A stretch of 64,000 nt of DNA from Prochlorococcus sp. AG-363-K07 (GTDB lineage Bacteria > Cyanobacteriota > Cyanobacteriia > PCC-6307 > Cyanobiaceae): positions 32,031 through 96,030 of the forward strand of contig QCFO01000005.1 in the NCBI GenBank assembly GCA_003280225.1, given 5' to 3'. A program made the translations under genes and the position numbers. Below, piece after piece: positions 41,230 through 47,163 of the stretch (position 1 is its first letter; each line of letters opens with the position of its first letter). The notes under the pieces were generated by a model. That model did no database searches. It was not told the DNA's origin and worked only from the letters and a program-made list of their open reading frames with translations.

Positions 41230-41410
41230 AATGATTACCTATTATCGAAAATAGTTCATCAATAAATTTCAAAGGACAAGATTCCAAATTAAAATCCACA
41301 TCAAATATATCCCTAAATTCGCATTGTCGTTGTTTCATGCCAGAAAGTTGTAGAGGAATTATCTTGCGATAATCAACCAAGTGAAACAAGATCATAAAAA
41401 GTATTACCAC
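41222..41410 (-). pseudogene. Short open frame, possible 3' remnant of a gene coupled to the glycosyltransferase
   Basis: This frame is open for about 62 codons and ends in an 8-bp overlap with the glycosyltransferase start. The text LVDYRKIIPLQLSGMKQRQ ... LESCPLKFIDELFSIIGNHYA has protein-like composition but no recognised domain. Its 5' part overlaps the truncated ndhF-like gene in another frame. It may be the tail of a gene whose front was deleted, or a chance frame. Confidence 0.3.
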
Positions 41411-41819
41411 TAAAAATAAAAGAAAATATCAGCCCAAAGAAAATTGACAAAAATGCAAAATAGCGCACATAACCCGTCCTCCTCTCAAGTGATAAATATG
41501 AGGCAATCATAATTATTAACATAGCAAAACCACAAATAGTTGATATCAAAGCAAGAAAAGTGTCGACATAAAATTCCAAATGTAGGTCTATATTTGAAAA
41601 AATTAGATTGTAATCAAACAACTCTGCTTCATAATGCTTCTGATAGATAAAAAAGCTGAGAAATGTAGAAATAAAAATACAACTGATCAGAAGCCAAGAA
41701 ACTGGCTTTGTAAGCCTATTAATCGTCCTATTAAAGCTAACAAGAAGAAGCAAAGTACAACATGAACCTACTAATGGAGAGGCGGGAATTAACCAAGCAA
41801 AATCTAAAATTGAAGACAT
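41373..41819 (-). pseudogene. Truncated NdhF/NuoL-like gene (N-terminal fragment)
   Basis: The 148-residue product matches only the N-terminus of NDH-1 subunit 5 proteins, which are usually about 600 residues: FAWLIPASPLVGS, YVDTFLALISTICGFAMLI and TGYVRYFAFLSIFFGLIF. It then stops at LVSLG, just where the family would continue with the conserved WELVG...CSYLLIG segment and the proton-channel helices. So the antiporter core is missing. It starts ATG 41819, sharing a base with the stop of the upstream 72-codon frame. It could be a relic of a CO2-uptake NDH-1 or DabB-like system; the housekeeping ndhF is not in this window. Confidence 0.6.
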
Positions 41820-42037
41820 TAACGAGCCTTTCTAGTAGTTACACTTGCTAACTCAACAAGCAATTCCCTCAAGCCTACAATTGCAAGAACTCCCAAAAGA
41901 AGACCCAATACAAGAGGTAGAATCACATCCATTAGATGAGGGCATCTATAAATACTTAATAGCAAAAAATATGCGGCCTGGCCAGTGGCAATGAAATAGT
42001 CCGACAAGTATTGACAAGCAAGTTTAATAAACCTCAA
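41819..42037 (-). CDS. Small membrane protein, coupled to the truncated ndhF-like gene
   Basis: A 72-residue frame has a strongly hydrophobic segment (VILPLVLGLLLGVLAIVGL) and the C-terminal tail RELLVELASVTTRKAR. Its stop overlaps the next start as TAATG, so the two were one translational unit. An internal Met (MDVILPLV) could be the actual start. No family is recognised. With its partner truncated it may be functionless. Confidence 0.45.
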   Translation of the reverse strand: MRFIKLACQYLSDYFIATGQAAYFLLLSIYRCPHLMDVILPLVLGLLLGVLAIVGLRELLVELASVTTRKAR

Positions 42038-42233
42038 GAATAATAGCAGTTATATTTGACTGTAAAGTAAAAATAACTTTCTTAGAGAGGCTAATCTTTG
42101 AAGGATTTAAAATCATAATTATTTGAGGTCTTAGGCCCTTTGTACTCCTAGAATTGGAAATAGAAGTACTATCAGTATTCTTTGGTTTACAATAAGGCAA
42201 AGACACTTCAGGGGAAACCTTGAAATCATCTCT

Positions 42234-42398
42234 ATGGCAACATTTATATTTTTTTTTGCGATCCTTTTGATAATTTCCTTCGTTGGCTTTTGGCTAAATA
42301 GAGCTGAGATATTATACATGAATGCTCAATCAAGGAAAGCAAAAAGAAAGCAGAAACAGAAGTTCAATAAACAAAAAAAGCAAAGGTTTAATCACTGA
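42234..42398 (+). CDS. Very small membrane protein with basic tail (54 residues)
   Basis: ATG 42234 opens a frame with one transmembrane segment (FIFFFAILLIISFVGFWL) followed by a highly basic tail (SRKAKRKQKQKFNKQKKQRF). The clear amphipathic split argues for a real protein. No strong ribosome binding site is visible, and several competing short frames lie on the other strand. The function is unknown. Confidence 0.5.
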   Translation: MATFIFFFAILLIISFVGFWLNRAEILYMNAQSRKAKRKQKQKFNKQKKQRFNH

Positions 42399-42513
42399 GA
42401 AGACAAATCAATAGTTTTGCTAAGAGAAATAGCAGAGCAATCAATTTAGCTGTTTATCAAATTGAGAAATGAACTTCAACAGTCAATGCAATAATCAAAA
42501 ATTATTTAAAAAT

Positions 42514-42753
42514 TCAATACCTAAATCTCTTAACCACCCTTGCTGGCATGTGCTCTTGCCCTACTTCATATAAAATCCATTGCTTTGTTTCCAAATCATG
42601 ATCACAACCAAAATTCTTAGAATCATTGTATTGTTCCCACTTTTCTGCATGACAAGCCTGATCAGCTTCAAAGGCTGATCGATATCCTCTCAGAACATAA
42701 AGAGCAATAAGTATGAGCAGTAAAACCGAACAAAAAGCAATCAGTACTTTCAT
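42514..42753 (-). CDS. Small membrane-anchored hypothetical protein (79 residues)
   Basis: From ATG 42753 the product has an N-terminal transmembrane or signal segment (VLIAFCSVLLLILIALYVL) and a soluble part with two cysteines (DQACHAEKW, NFGCDHDLE). A GTG one codon earlier is possible. The leader contains a perfect 25-bp inverted repeat beginning 19 bp before the start. No family is recognised. Confidence 0.6.
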   Translation of the reverse strand: MKVLIAFCSVLLLILIALYVLRGYRSAFEADQACHAEKWEQYNDSKNFGCDHDLETKQWILYEVGQEHMPARVVKRFRY

Positions 42754-42771
42754 CACAAGTTCAAAGGGAGA

Positions 42772-42829
42772 TTAAACAAAATCTATTAGCTAAATATTAA
42801 TCAGTATTTAGCTAATAGATTTTGTTTAA
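42772..42829. repeat. 25-bp perfect inverted repeat, 8-base loop
   Basis: The arms 42772-42796 and 42805-42829 are exact reverse complements (TTAAACAAAATCTATTAGCT and onward), with loop TTAATCAG. In either strand the 3' arm ends in a T-rich stretch (GATTTTGTTTAA), so it may act as a terminator, but it is far longer and more AT-rich than the other terminators here. Confidence 0.85.
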
Positions 42830-42918
42830 AAATTAAGTAAAAGCGAAAATTTCTCAAACTAATCAAACAGAGAAACTAATTTATTTAAGTTTCAAGAAAA
42901 GACCAGAAGAAAGTCCAA

Positions 42919-43173
42919 TTAAATGGTGGGGTCTACATCACAAGCCAAATCACATTCTGTAAGTTCTGTGTTGGATATCTTTTGAAGAATCCTAGTCATG
43001 TCTATAGAAGAAAGCTCACCATCCTGTCCCCACTTGAGAGTCGTCTTCCTTTGAGGAGGAGTATTTTCGACTTTATGAGACTGAGAGTTTTGCGTGCCCA
43101 CTGACAAGCGCCCTCCTGAAGTATCAACCGATACATTTAACAATAATCTCGCTTCATGCAGATTGTTTTCCAA
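42919..43173 (-). CDS. Hypothetical protein, doubtful start
   Basis: An open frame of 84 codons runs from TTG 43173 (LENNLHEARLLLNVSVDTSG ... SNTELTECDLACDVDPTI). The text looks coding and is soluble, but no ATG or GTG is in frame and the frame extends some codons further upstream without a start. It may be a decayed gene or one with a TTG start. No family is recognised. Confidence 0.4.
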   Translation of the reverse strand: MENNLHEARLLLNVSVDTSGGRLSVGTQNSQSHKVENTPPQRKTTLKWGQDGELSSIDMTRILQKISNTELTECDLACDVDPTI

Positions 43174-43279
43174 AAAATCTAAATAATCTGTTGCCTGAGC
43201 TTTTCCTGTCTAAGCATGTAGGGGATCTCTTCAGAGCAGAAAACAAATAATCCTCTAATCGGCCAAAAAACAATCCAAA

Positions 43280-43302
43280 GGAACTGTCACTGTGACAGTT
43301 CC
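43280..43302. repeat. 11-bp perfect palindrome (possible operator)
   Basis: GGAACTGTCAC and GTGACAGTTCC are exact inverted copies around a single T. The one-base gap suits a dimeric DNA-binding protein better than an RNA hairpin. It lies about 45 bp upstream of the probable -10 of the RNA candidate. Confidence 0.6.
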
Positions 43303-43354
43303 CCTTCTTCCACTTGCTGAATACCATCTGAAAGAGGTTTTAGCAATATTTAAA

Positions 43355-43452
43355 AAGTGAGGAGTTCAGATCAGCACTGCGAAGTCGAAACAAGGAAAGA
43401 CTCCAAAAGCTGATCTAAATTAGCTCCTTCTTTAAAGGGGCTAATTTTTTTC
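43355..43452 (+). ncRNA. Candidate small RNA with own promoter and terminator
   Basis: After a -10-like TATTTA (43347-43352) comes a segment with an outer 8-bp stem (AGATCAGC, 43368-43375 / GCTGATCT, 43409-43416). An inner stem (AGTC/GACT) encloses GAAACAAGGAAA. It ends with a strong intrinsic terminator. No open frame lies inside. It is about 95 bases long, like the Yfr RNAs of picocyanobacteria, but no known Yfr consensus was recognised with confidence. Confidence 0.6.
43420..43452 (+). terminator. Intrinsic terminator of the small-RNA candidate
   Basis: The stem TTAGCTCC / GGGGCTAA (one G-T pair) has a nine-base loop and is followed by eight T residues. Confidence 0.8.
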
Positions 43453-43581
43453 GAACAATTCAGGGAGAAATGAATTTAGTCTTTAAACTTTTAGGTGGAT
43501 GAACTTGTAAATTATTTAATTTATAAAATATAGCAAGCAAGGCTCTTTTATCTTTCCTAGTTAGCCATATTAGGATGTAGA

Positions 43582-43884
43582 CTAGCGGCCTACAGTGTAG
43601 ATAAATTCTTTAAAAGTAGGGTTGTAAAAGTATAGGATTACAGCTATTAGCAAAAGAGTATTTAACCCTAAAACAATAGACCCAATAAGAACTCTTTGCC
43701 TTTTACCTGGTGTTTTATATTTCAAAGGGCCGACCTTAATAAGCACCTCTTCTTCACTTCCCTGTACCTTTGATTCAGTTGTCCATTTCTTCTTGGTAAA
43801 TTTTTTGGCCTTCGAGTCTCTAGACTTATCAGAAGTCTGCTTAATGCCCATCCCTTGACCTGCAGTCTCGTTGGATTTGCTCAT
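43582..43884 (-). CDS. Small tail-anchored membrane protein, hypothetical
   Basis: The 100-residue product has a very polar, Lys/Ser-rich N-terminal half (SRDSKAKKFTKKKW), then GPLKYKTPGKRQRV and one transmembrane segment near the C-terminus (VLGLNTLLLIAVILYFY). Start ATG 43884 is well placed. No known family was recognised; it has the look of a conserved picocyanobacterial protein. Confidence 0.65.
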   Translation of the reverse strand: MSKSNETAGQGMGIKQTSDKSRDSKAKKFTKKKWTTESKVQGSEEEVLIKVGPLKYKTPGKRQRVLIGSIVLGLNTLLLIAVILYFYNPTFKEFIYTVGR

Positions 43885-44007
43885 AAATTGACTAGGCCTC
43901 TAATCACAACATTAACCAATGCAAACATAGCTTGAAAGAGGAAGAGAGAAATCAATCTTTTCGAAATTCAATGCAAGGGCATCCCCCCTAAGAAACCTTC
44001 GTTCTCT

Positions 44008-44406
44008 CTAAAGAGTCTTACAAGCAATCATCACCTCATCCAAGATGGACTGAGGATCATTGCCATGAGCCTGTCCTGAACTACTCATCAACAAATATCC
44101 TTGCAATCCAAGCAATCGAGTCTGACAAGGATAATTCGATGCGCCATTAGAATGGCGTTGTAACACTTCTGCATGGAGTAAAGCCTGTCTACAAATTGAT
44201 GGGCCACCTGTTTCAAGACATTCCAATGCCAATATTTCCAGATCTCTAAGCTCACGAAATACTGAAGCTGCTGCTAAACAATGACCAAATACAAGAAGAA
44301 AAAACAATATTACTAACTGTGCAGAAGCCTTTTCTCTCAAGCGATAAGGCTGATATTCAAAATATCGAGTCTGACCAGAAACGTTTGCTTTTACGAAAGC
44401 TCCCAA
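44008..44406 (-). CDS. Hypothetical protein with one membrane segment (132 residues)
   Basis: The frame from TTG 44406 encodes a short basic N-terminus, one hydrophobic segment (LVILFFLLVFGHCLAAASVF) that may be a signal anchor, and a soluble domain with four cysteines (ALECLETGGPSICRQ, SNYPCQTRL, VMIACKTL), perhaps disulfide-bonded outside the membrane. No ATG is available near the start, so the exact N-terminus is uncertain. No family was recognised. Confidence 0.65.
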   Translation of the reverse strand: MGAFVKANVSGQTRYFEYQPYRLREKASAQLVILFFLLVFGHCLAAASVFRELRDLEILALECLETGGPSICRQALLHAEVLQRHSNGASNYPCQTRLLGLQGYLLMSSSGQAHGNDPQSILDEVMIACKTL

Positions 44407-44590
44407 AAGAATCTTGGCAACAATTCAAGAAAATAATCTACATAGTTACACATCCCCAAGCGCTCAAAAATCCATAGGAGAAGCCAAAACCAGGGTAAAG
44501 ATATTGAAAGTTCAATCAAATAGATGACAAGAGTTTCACCAGCATCGATTTACTGAGATATCCTATTTGGCAAGAAAATCAAATTTACGG

Positions 44591-44803
44591 ATGTACTTCG
44601 ACTACCACGCAGTTGCCGCCTTCCTCCATGCAGCCATTCCCCTAGCTTGCGGAGCAGCAGGAACTGGCTATATCGTCCTTCGCTCTAGAGGATCAGGTTT
44701 CAGCACATCTCATCTACTTGTGGGTCTTCCTCTATTCCTGGTCGGTGCTGCTGCTGCTGCCTTCTTTTATATAACTGACGGACAAGCACCTGCCAGCTTC
44801 TAA
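44591..44803 (+). CDS. Small two-helix membrane protein (70 residues)
   Basis: From ATG 44591 the product MYFDYHAVAAFLHAAIPLA has two hydrophobic helices (HAAIPLACGAAGTGYIVL and LLVGLPLFLVGAAAAAFFYI) joined by SRGSGFSTSH. It ends TDGQAPASF. TTG 44567 would add eight residues. Codon use is relatively GC-rich and the gene is followed by a strong terminator, suggesting high expression. It could be a small photosynthetic-membrane subunit, but no named subunit was recognised. Confidence 0.75.
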   Translation: MYFDYHAVAAFLHAAIPLACGAAGTGYIVLRSRGSGFSTSHLLVGLPLFLVGAAAAAFFYITDGQAPASF

Positions 44804-44865
44804 CTAGAAATTTTAATCAGCTCGATTTCCATCGAGACAACTTCTGCAAAGAAGTAACCCTTTCT

Positions 44866-44912
44866 AAAAAAAGAGTGGAGAAGCTTATTAATAGCTCCTC
44901 CACTCTTTTTTA
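44866..44912. terminator. Strong bidirectional intrinsic terminator
   Basis: The stem AAAAAAGAGTGGAG / CTCCACTCTTTTTT has an AGCT-paired inner part. It ends the small membrane-protein gene on the plus strand and could also stop gluQ from the minus strand. Confidence 0.85.
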
Positions 44913-44998
44913 ATATATGAAAATTTCAATTCTACAAAGCCTTTATCTTTATATTTAGTTGATTAAAAAATTCTCAAGACTATATTCAAGCAAATCAA

Positions 44999-45919
44999 TC
45001 ATCTTATTATTCTCTCAAACTTCTGCTTTCGCTTCTTGAGTTCTTCAAGTAATTCGTATGAGTTCAATTTAGTCCCAATAGGAACTAAATCTAAACTAGA
45101 TGCCAACAAACCAAGAACTTCTGAAGCACTCATACCTTTATTTTTAAAGTACTGGAGTCCCCTTCCCCCAAAGCGTTTAGATAACTTACGACCCTCTAAA
45201 TCTAGGACCAAAGGCACATGCTTATAACTAACTGGTCTCTGATTTAAAGCATCAATTATGGCAAGTTGAGAAGAAATTGCGTGAGCCAAATCCAACCCTC
45301 TAACGACCTCACTAATGCCAAGAGTTAATTCATCCACAACAGTTGCCAAATGGTAAGCAATAAATCCATCTGCTCTCTTCAAGACAATATCTCCACATAA
45401 AGTAGAAAACTGCTCTCGAACTTTTAAACGTAGACTTGGAAGCCTATTATCACTATCTCTTTCCCAAGACAAGTTCAAGTGTCTACAAGTGCCTGGATAA
45501 ATAAAAGGTTTATCTTTTGCTCTGACTCCAATGCCCAACATGCGCCTACTACATTGACATGGATATAACTTCCCTTGGAGCTTTAGCGCGGCGAGAAAAG
45601 AACAGTAAAGATCGATTCGCTCACTTTGAAACACTATTGGACCATCCCAATCAAGACCAAGCCATAGAAGATCTTTTTTAATACTCTCAGTAGCTCCCAG
45701 GCGATTCCTTGGAACATCAAGGTCATCAACTCGTAAAAGCCATTTCCCGCCCTCTAGGCGAGCTCTAAGCCAAGAAATTACAGCAGTCCTCAAATTACCC
45801 AGGTGCAAAGGCCCTGTTGGAGATGGGGCAAAGCGACCCCGATAAGACATTGAACGCAAACCTTGACCTGCATTCAATACTTGCAAAAGTTCATCTGGAA
45901 GCGCACTTGCTAATGCCAT
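44999..45919 (-). CDS. gluQ: Glutamyl-Q tRNA(Asp) synthetase
   Basis: The 306-residue protein is a truncated glutamyl-tRNA synthetase without an anticodon-binding domain. It attaches Glu to queuosine of tRNA-Asp. The class I motif is GRFAPSPTGPLHLGNLRTA and the KMSKS-like motif is GRKLSKRFGG. A zinc-binding-like stretch is seen in YPCQCSRRML with a further Cys in PGTCRHL. The N-terminal 25 residues before GRFAPSP are unusual; a later Met (MSYRGRFAPSP, 45850) is a possible start. Confidence 0.93.
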   Translation of the reverse strand: MALASALPDELLQVLNAGQGLRSMSYRGRFAPSPTGPLHLGNLRTAVISWLRARLEGGKWLLRVDDLDVPRNRLGATESIKKDLLWLGLDWDGPIVFQSERIDLYCSFLAALKLQGKLYPCQCSRRMLGIGVRAKDKPFIYPGTCRHLNLSWERDSDNRLPSLRLKVREQFSTLCGDIVLKRADGFIAYHLATVVDELTLGISEVVRGLDLAHAISSQLAIIDALNQRPVSYKHVPLVLDLEGRKLSKRFGGRGLQYFKNKGMSASEVLGLLASSLDLVPIGTKLNSYELLEELKKRKQKFERIIR

Positions 45920-45940
45920 TAACCAAGTCTGATTTTCAAA

Positions 45941-45989
45941 AATAGAAAAAAGGTGAGCTGCCTAAGAGACTGCTCACCTTTTTTCTATT
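45941..45989 (-). terminator. Intrinsic terminator of hup
   Basis: Arms of about 18 bp (AATAGAAAAAAGGTGAGC / GCTCACCTTTTTTCTATT) have a 13-base loop, directly after the hup stop on the minus strand, with T residues in the 3' arm. Confidence 0.85.
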
Positions 45990-46008
45990 TTCTAAAAGTA
46001 TTTTGAGA

Positions 46009-46284
46009 TCAACCTTGCACGCGATCTTTAAACATCTTCCCTGCTGTAAAGGCAGGAACACGCTTCGCCGGAATCTTGATTTTTTCACCGGTTTTTGGAT
46101 TAAGACCCTGACGAGCAGAACGATCACGAGGTTCAAATGAGCCAAAGCCCAAAATCGAAACCTTTTTGCCTTCTACGACAGAATCAATGATGGTGTCGAT
46201 AGTGGCATCAATTACAAGAGAGACGTCTGTCTTAGTCAGCTCTGTACGGGCTGCCACTAGGTTGACCAGATCTGCTTTGTTCAT
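46009..46284 (-). CDS. hup: DNA-binding protein HU
   Basis: The 91-residue histone-like protein starts MNKADLVNLVAARTELTK at ATG 46284. It has the dimer core ILGFGSFEPRDRSARQG and the beta-arm signature NPKTGEKIKIPAKRVPAFTAGK. It bends DNA non-specifically. The frame also opens at 46326 but the HU fold begins exactly at 46284. A strong terminator follows. Confidence 0.97.
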   Translation of the reverse strand: MNKADLVNLVAARTELTKTDVSLVIDATIDTIIDSVVEGKKVSILGFGSFEPRDRSARQGLNPKTGEKIKIPAKRVPAFTAGKMFKDRVQG

Positions 46285-46316
46285 TTGGGAGGGGTGATAA
46301 CGGAGAGCATTAAGCG

Positions 46317-46430
46317 ATGAAACCAATAAAGGAATACAGCGCCAAAATCTCGAACGCGCTAATCGTATGGAGCAAATGGCTTGCCGGCAACCGAAAGAGC
46401 CTGTGGCGCAACGCTTTATACCTCAAATAA
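46317..46430 (+). CDS. Possible 37-residue peptide gene, antisense to the hup upstream region
   Basis: ATG 46317 opens MKPIKEYSAKISNALIVWSK and ends NALYLK. The stretch is richer in GC than the surrounding spacers, and GGAG lies about 12 bases before the start. It is basic and amphipathic. Evidence is limited to composition; the same DNA must also carry the hup promoter. Confidence 0.3.
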   Translation: MKPIKEYSAKISNALIVWSKWLAGNRKSLWRNALYLK

Positions 46431-46436
46431 AGCTGA

Positions 46437-47096
46437 TTACTTTGCTTGAATATGCTCTTGCCAAGCTTCCCACTCATAAAGTTTGCCTCCTCCAAAATCA
46501 TTACGACCAACCCCAGAAGCAAGTCTAGGAAAGGGATTTCGGGGTATCCAATGGCGCACTTTGACCAAGCTCTTTTGGTATCGAGTCCAATGAAAAGTTC
46601 TTCTGGTCTGAACTGCTACTAAAAAGTTGGATTTTTTTGGAATCAACAAACGTCCACAAAAAAGTACATTAAAAGGGGGAGGCGCATACACAACGCAACT
46701 ACCTGGAGTAGGACCTGGGGTCCAAAGCAGACGCACTCCAGAAACAGTTGTGTATTCTTCACAAAATTTTTCTAATTTGCTCAAACCAGGTAATAAATAT
46801 GCCTCTTGTTCTTGCACAACTACTGGCCAACCCAAAGCATCCTGCAATTTACGAACTTCCCCATGAGCTTCTCTATTACTCAAAACAATCTTGGGAATGC
46901 GTCCAAGCGCCAGTTTCTTCAGCAATTGAATTGTCTTTTGATTGACTGGAGGACAATCAATCAAAATTGGTTCAGGGTCACACCCTAACCACCAAGACCT
47001 ACTGCCATTACAGAGATTATTGAGAGGAAAAACCCAAAGCCATTCATTTAACTCTTGAGCATCTTTTGAACTTTCGTCTGAGAAAACAGGAACCAT
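46437..47096 (-). CDS. Metallo-beta-lactamase-fold protein, metal residues degenerate
   Basis: The 219-residue protein follows the MBL-fold order: LIDCPPVNQKTI, then IVLSNREAHGEVRKL where active enzymes have THxHxDH, then LLWTPGPTPGSCVVYAPP where TPGHTPGS is usual, and VLFCGRLLI where FxGDxLF is usual. At least three metal ligands are thus replaced, so hydrolase activity is doubtful. It may be a binding or structural protein. It is divergent from glgX with about 67 bp between starts. Confidence 0.7.
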   Translation of the reverse strand: MVPVFSDESSKDAQELNEWLWVFPLNNLCNGSRSWWLGCDPEPILIDCPPVNQKTIQLLKKLALGRIPKIVLSNREAHGEVRKLQDALGWPVVVQEQEAYLLPGLSKLEKFCEEYTTVSGVRLLWTPGPTPGSCVVYAPPPFNVLFCGRLLIPKKSNFLVAVQTRRTFHWTRYQKSLVKVRHWIPRNPFPRLASGVGRNDFGGGKLYEWEAWQEHIQAK

Positions 47097-47163
47097 TGGA
47101 TTGTTAAAAGGTTCTAAACCATTAATTTGAACTGAATGCTTACTGCTTTATGGGGAGACAACA

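Larger units (their letters stand above)
43174..43581. other. 408-bp spacer holding a palindrome and an RNA candidate
   Basis: No open frame was supported here. The stretch contains the 11-bp palindrome at 43280-43302, a probable -10 box (TATTTA, 43347-43352) and the structured transcript candidate ending in a terminator at 43420-43452. The remainder (43453-43581) looks like plain AT-rich spacer. Confidence 0.6.

Noticed and set aside
43355..43452. Assignment of the RNA candidate to Yfr1 or the Yfr2-5 family
   Set aside because: The Yfr1 core (ACUUCCUCACACC-like) is absent, and the GGAAACA loop of Yfr2-5 is matched only in part.
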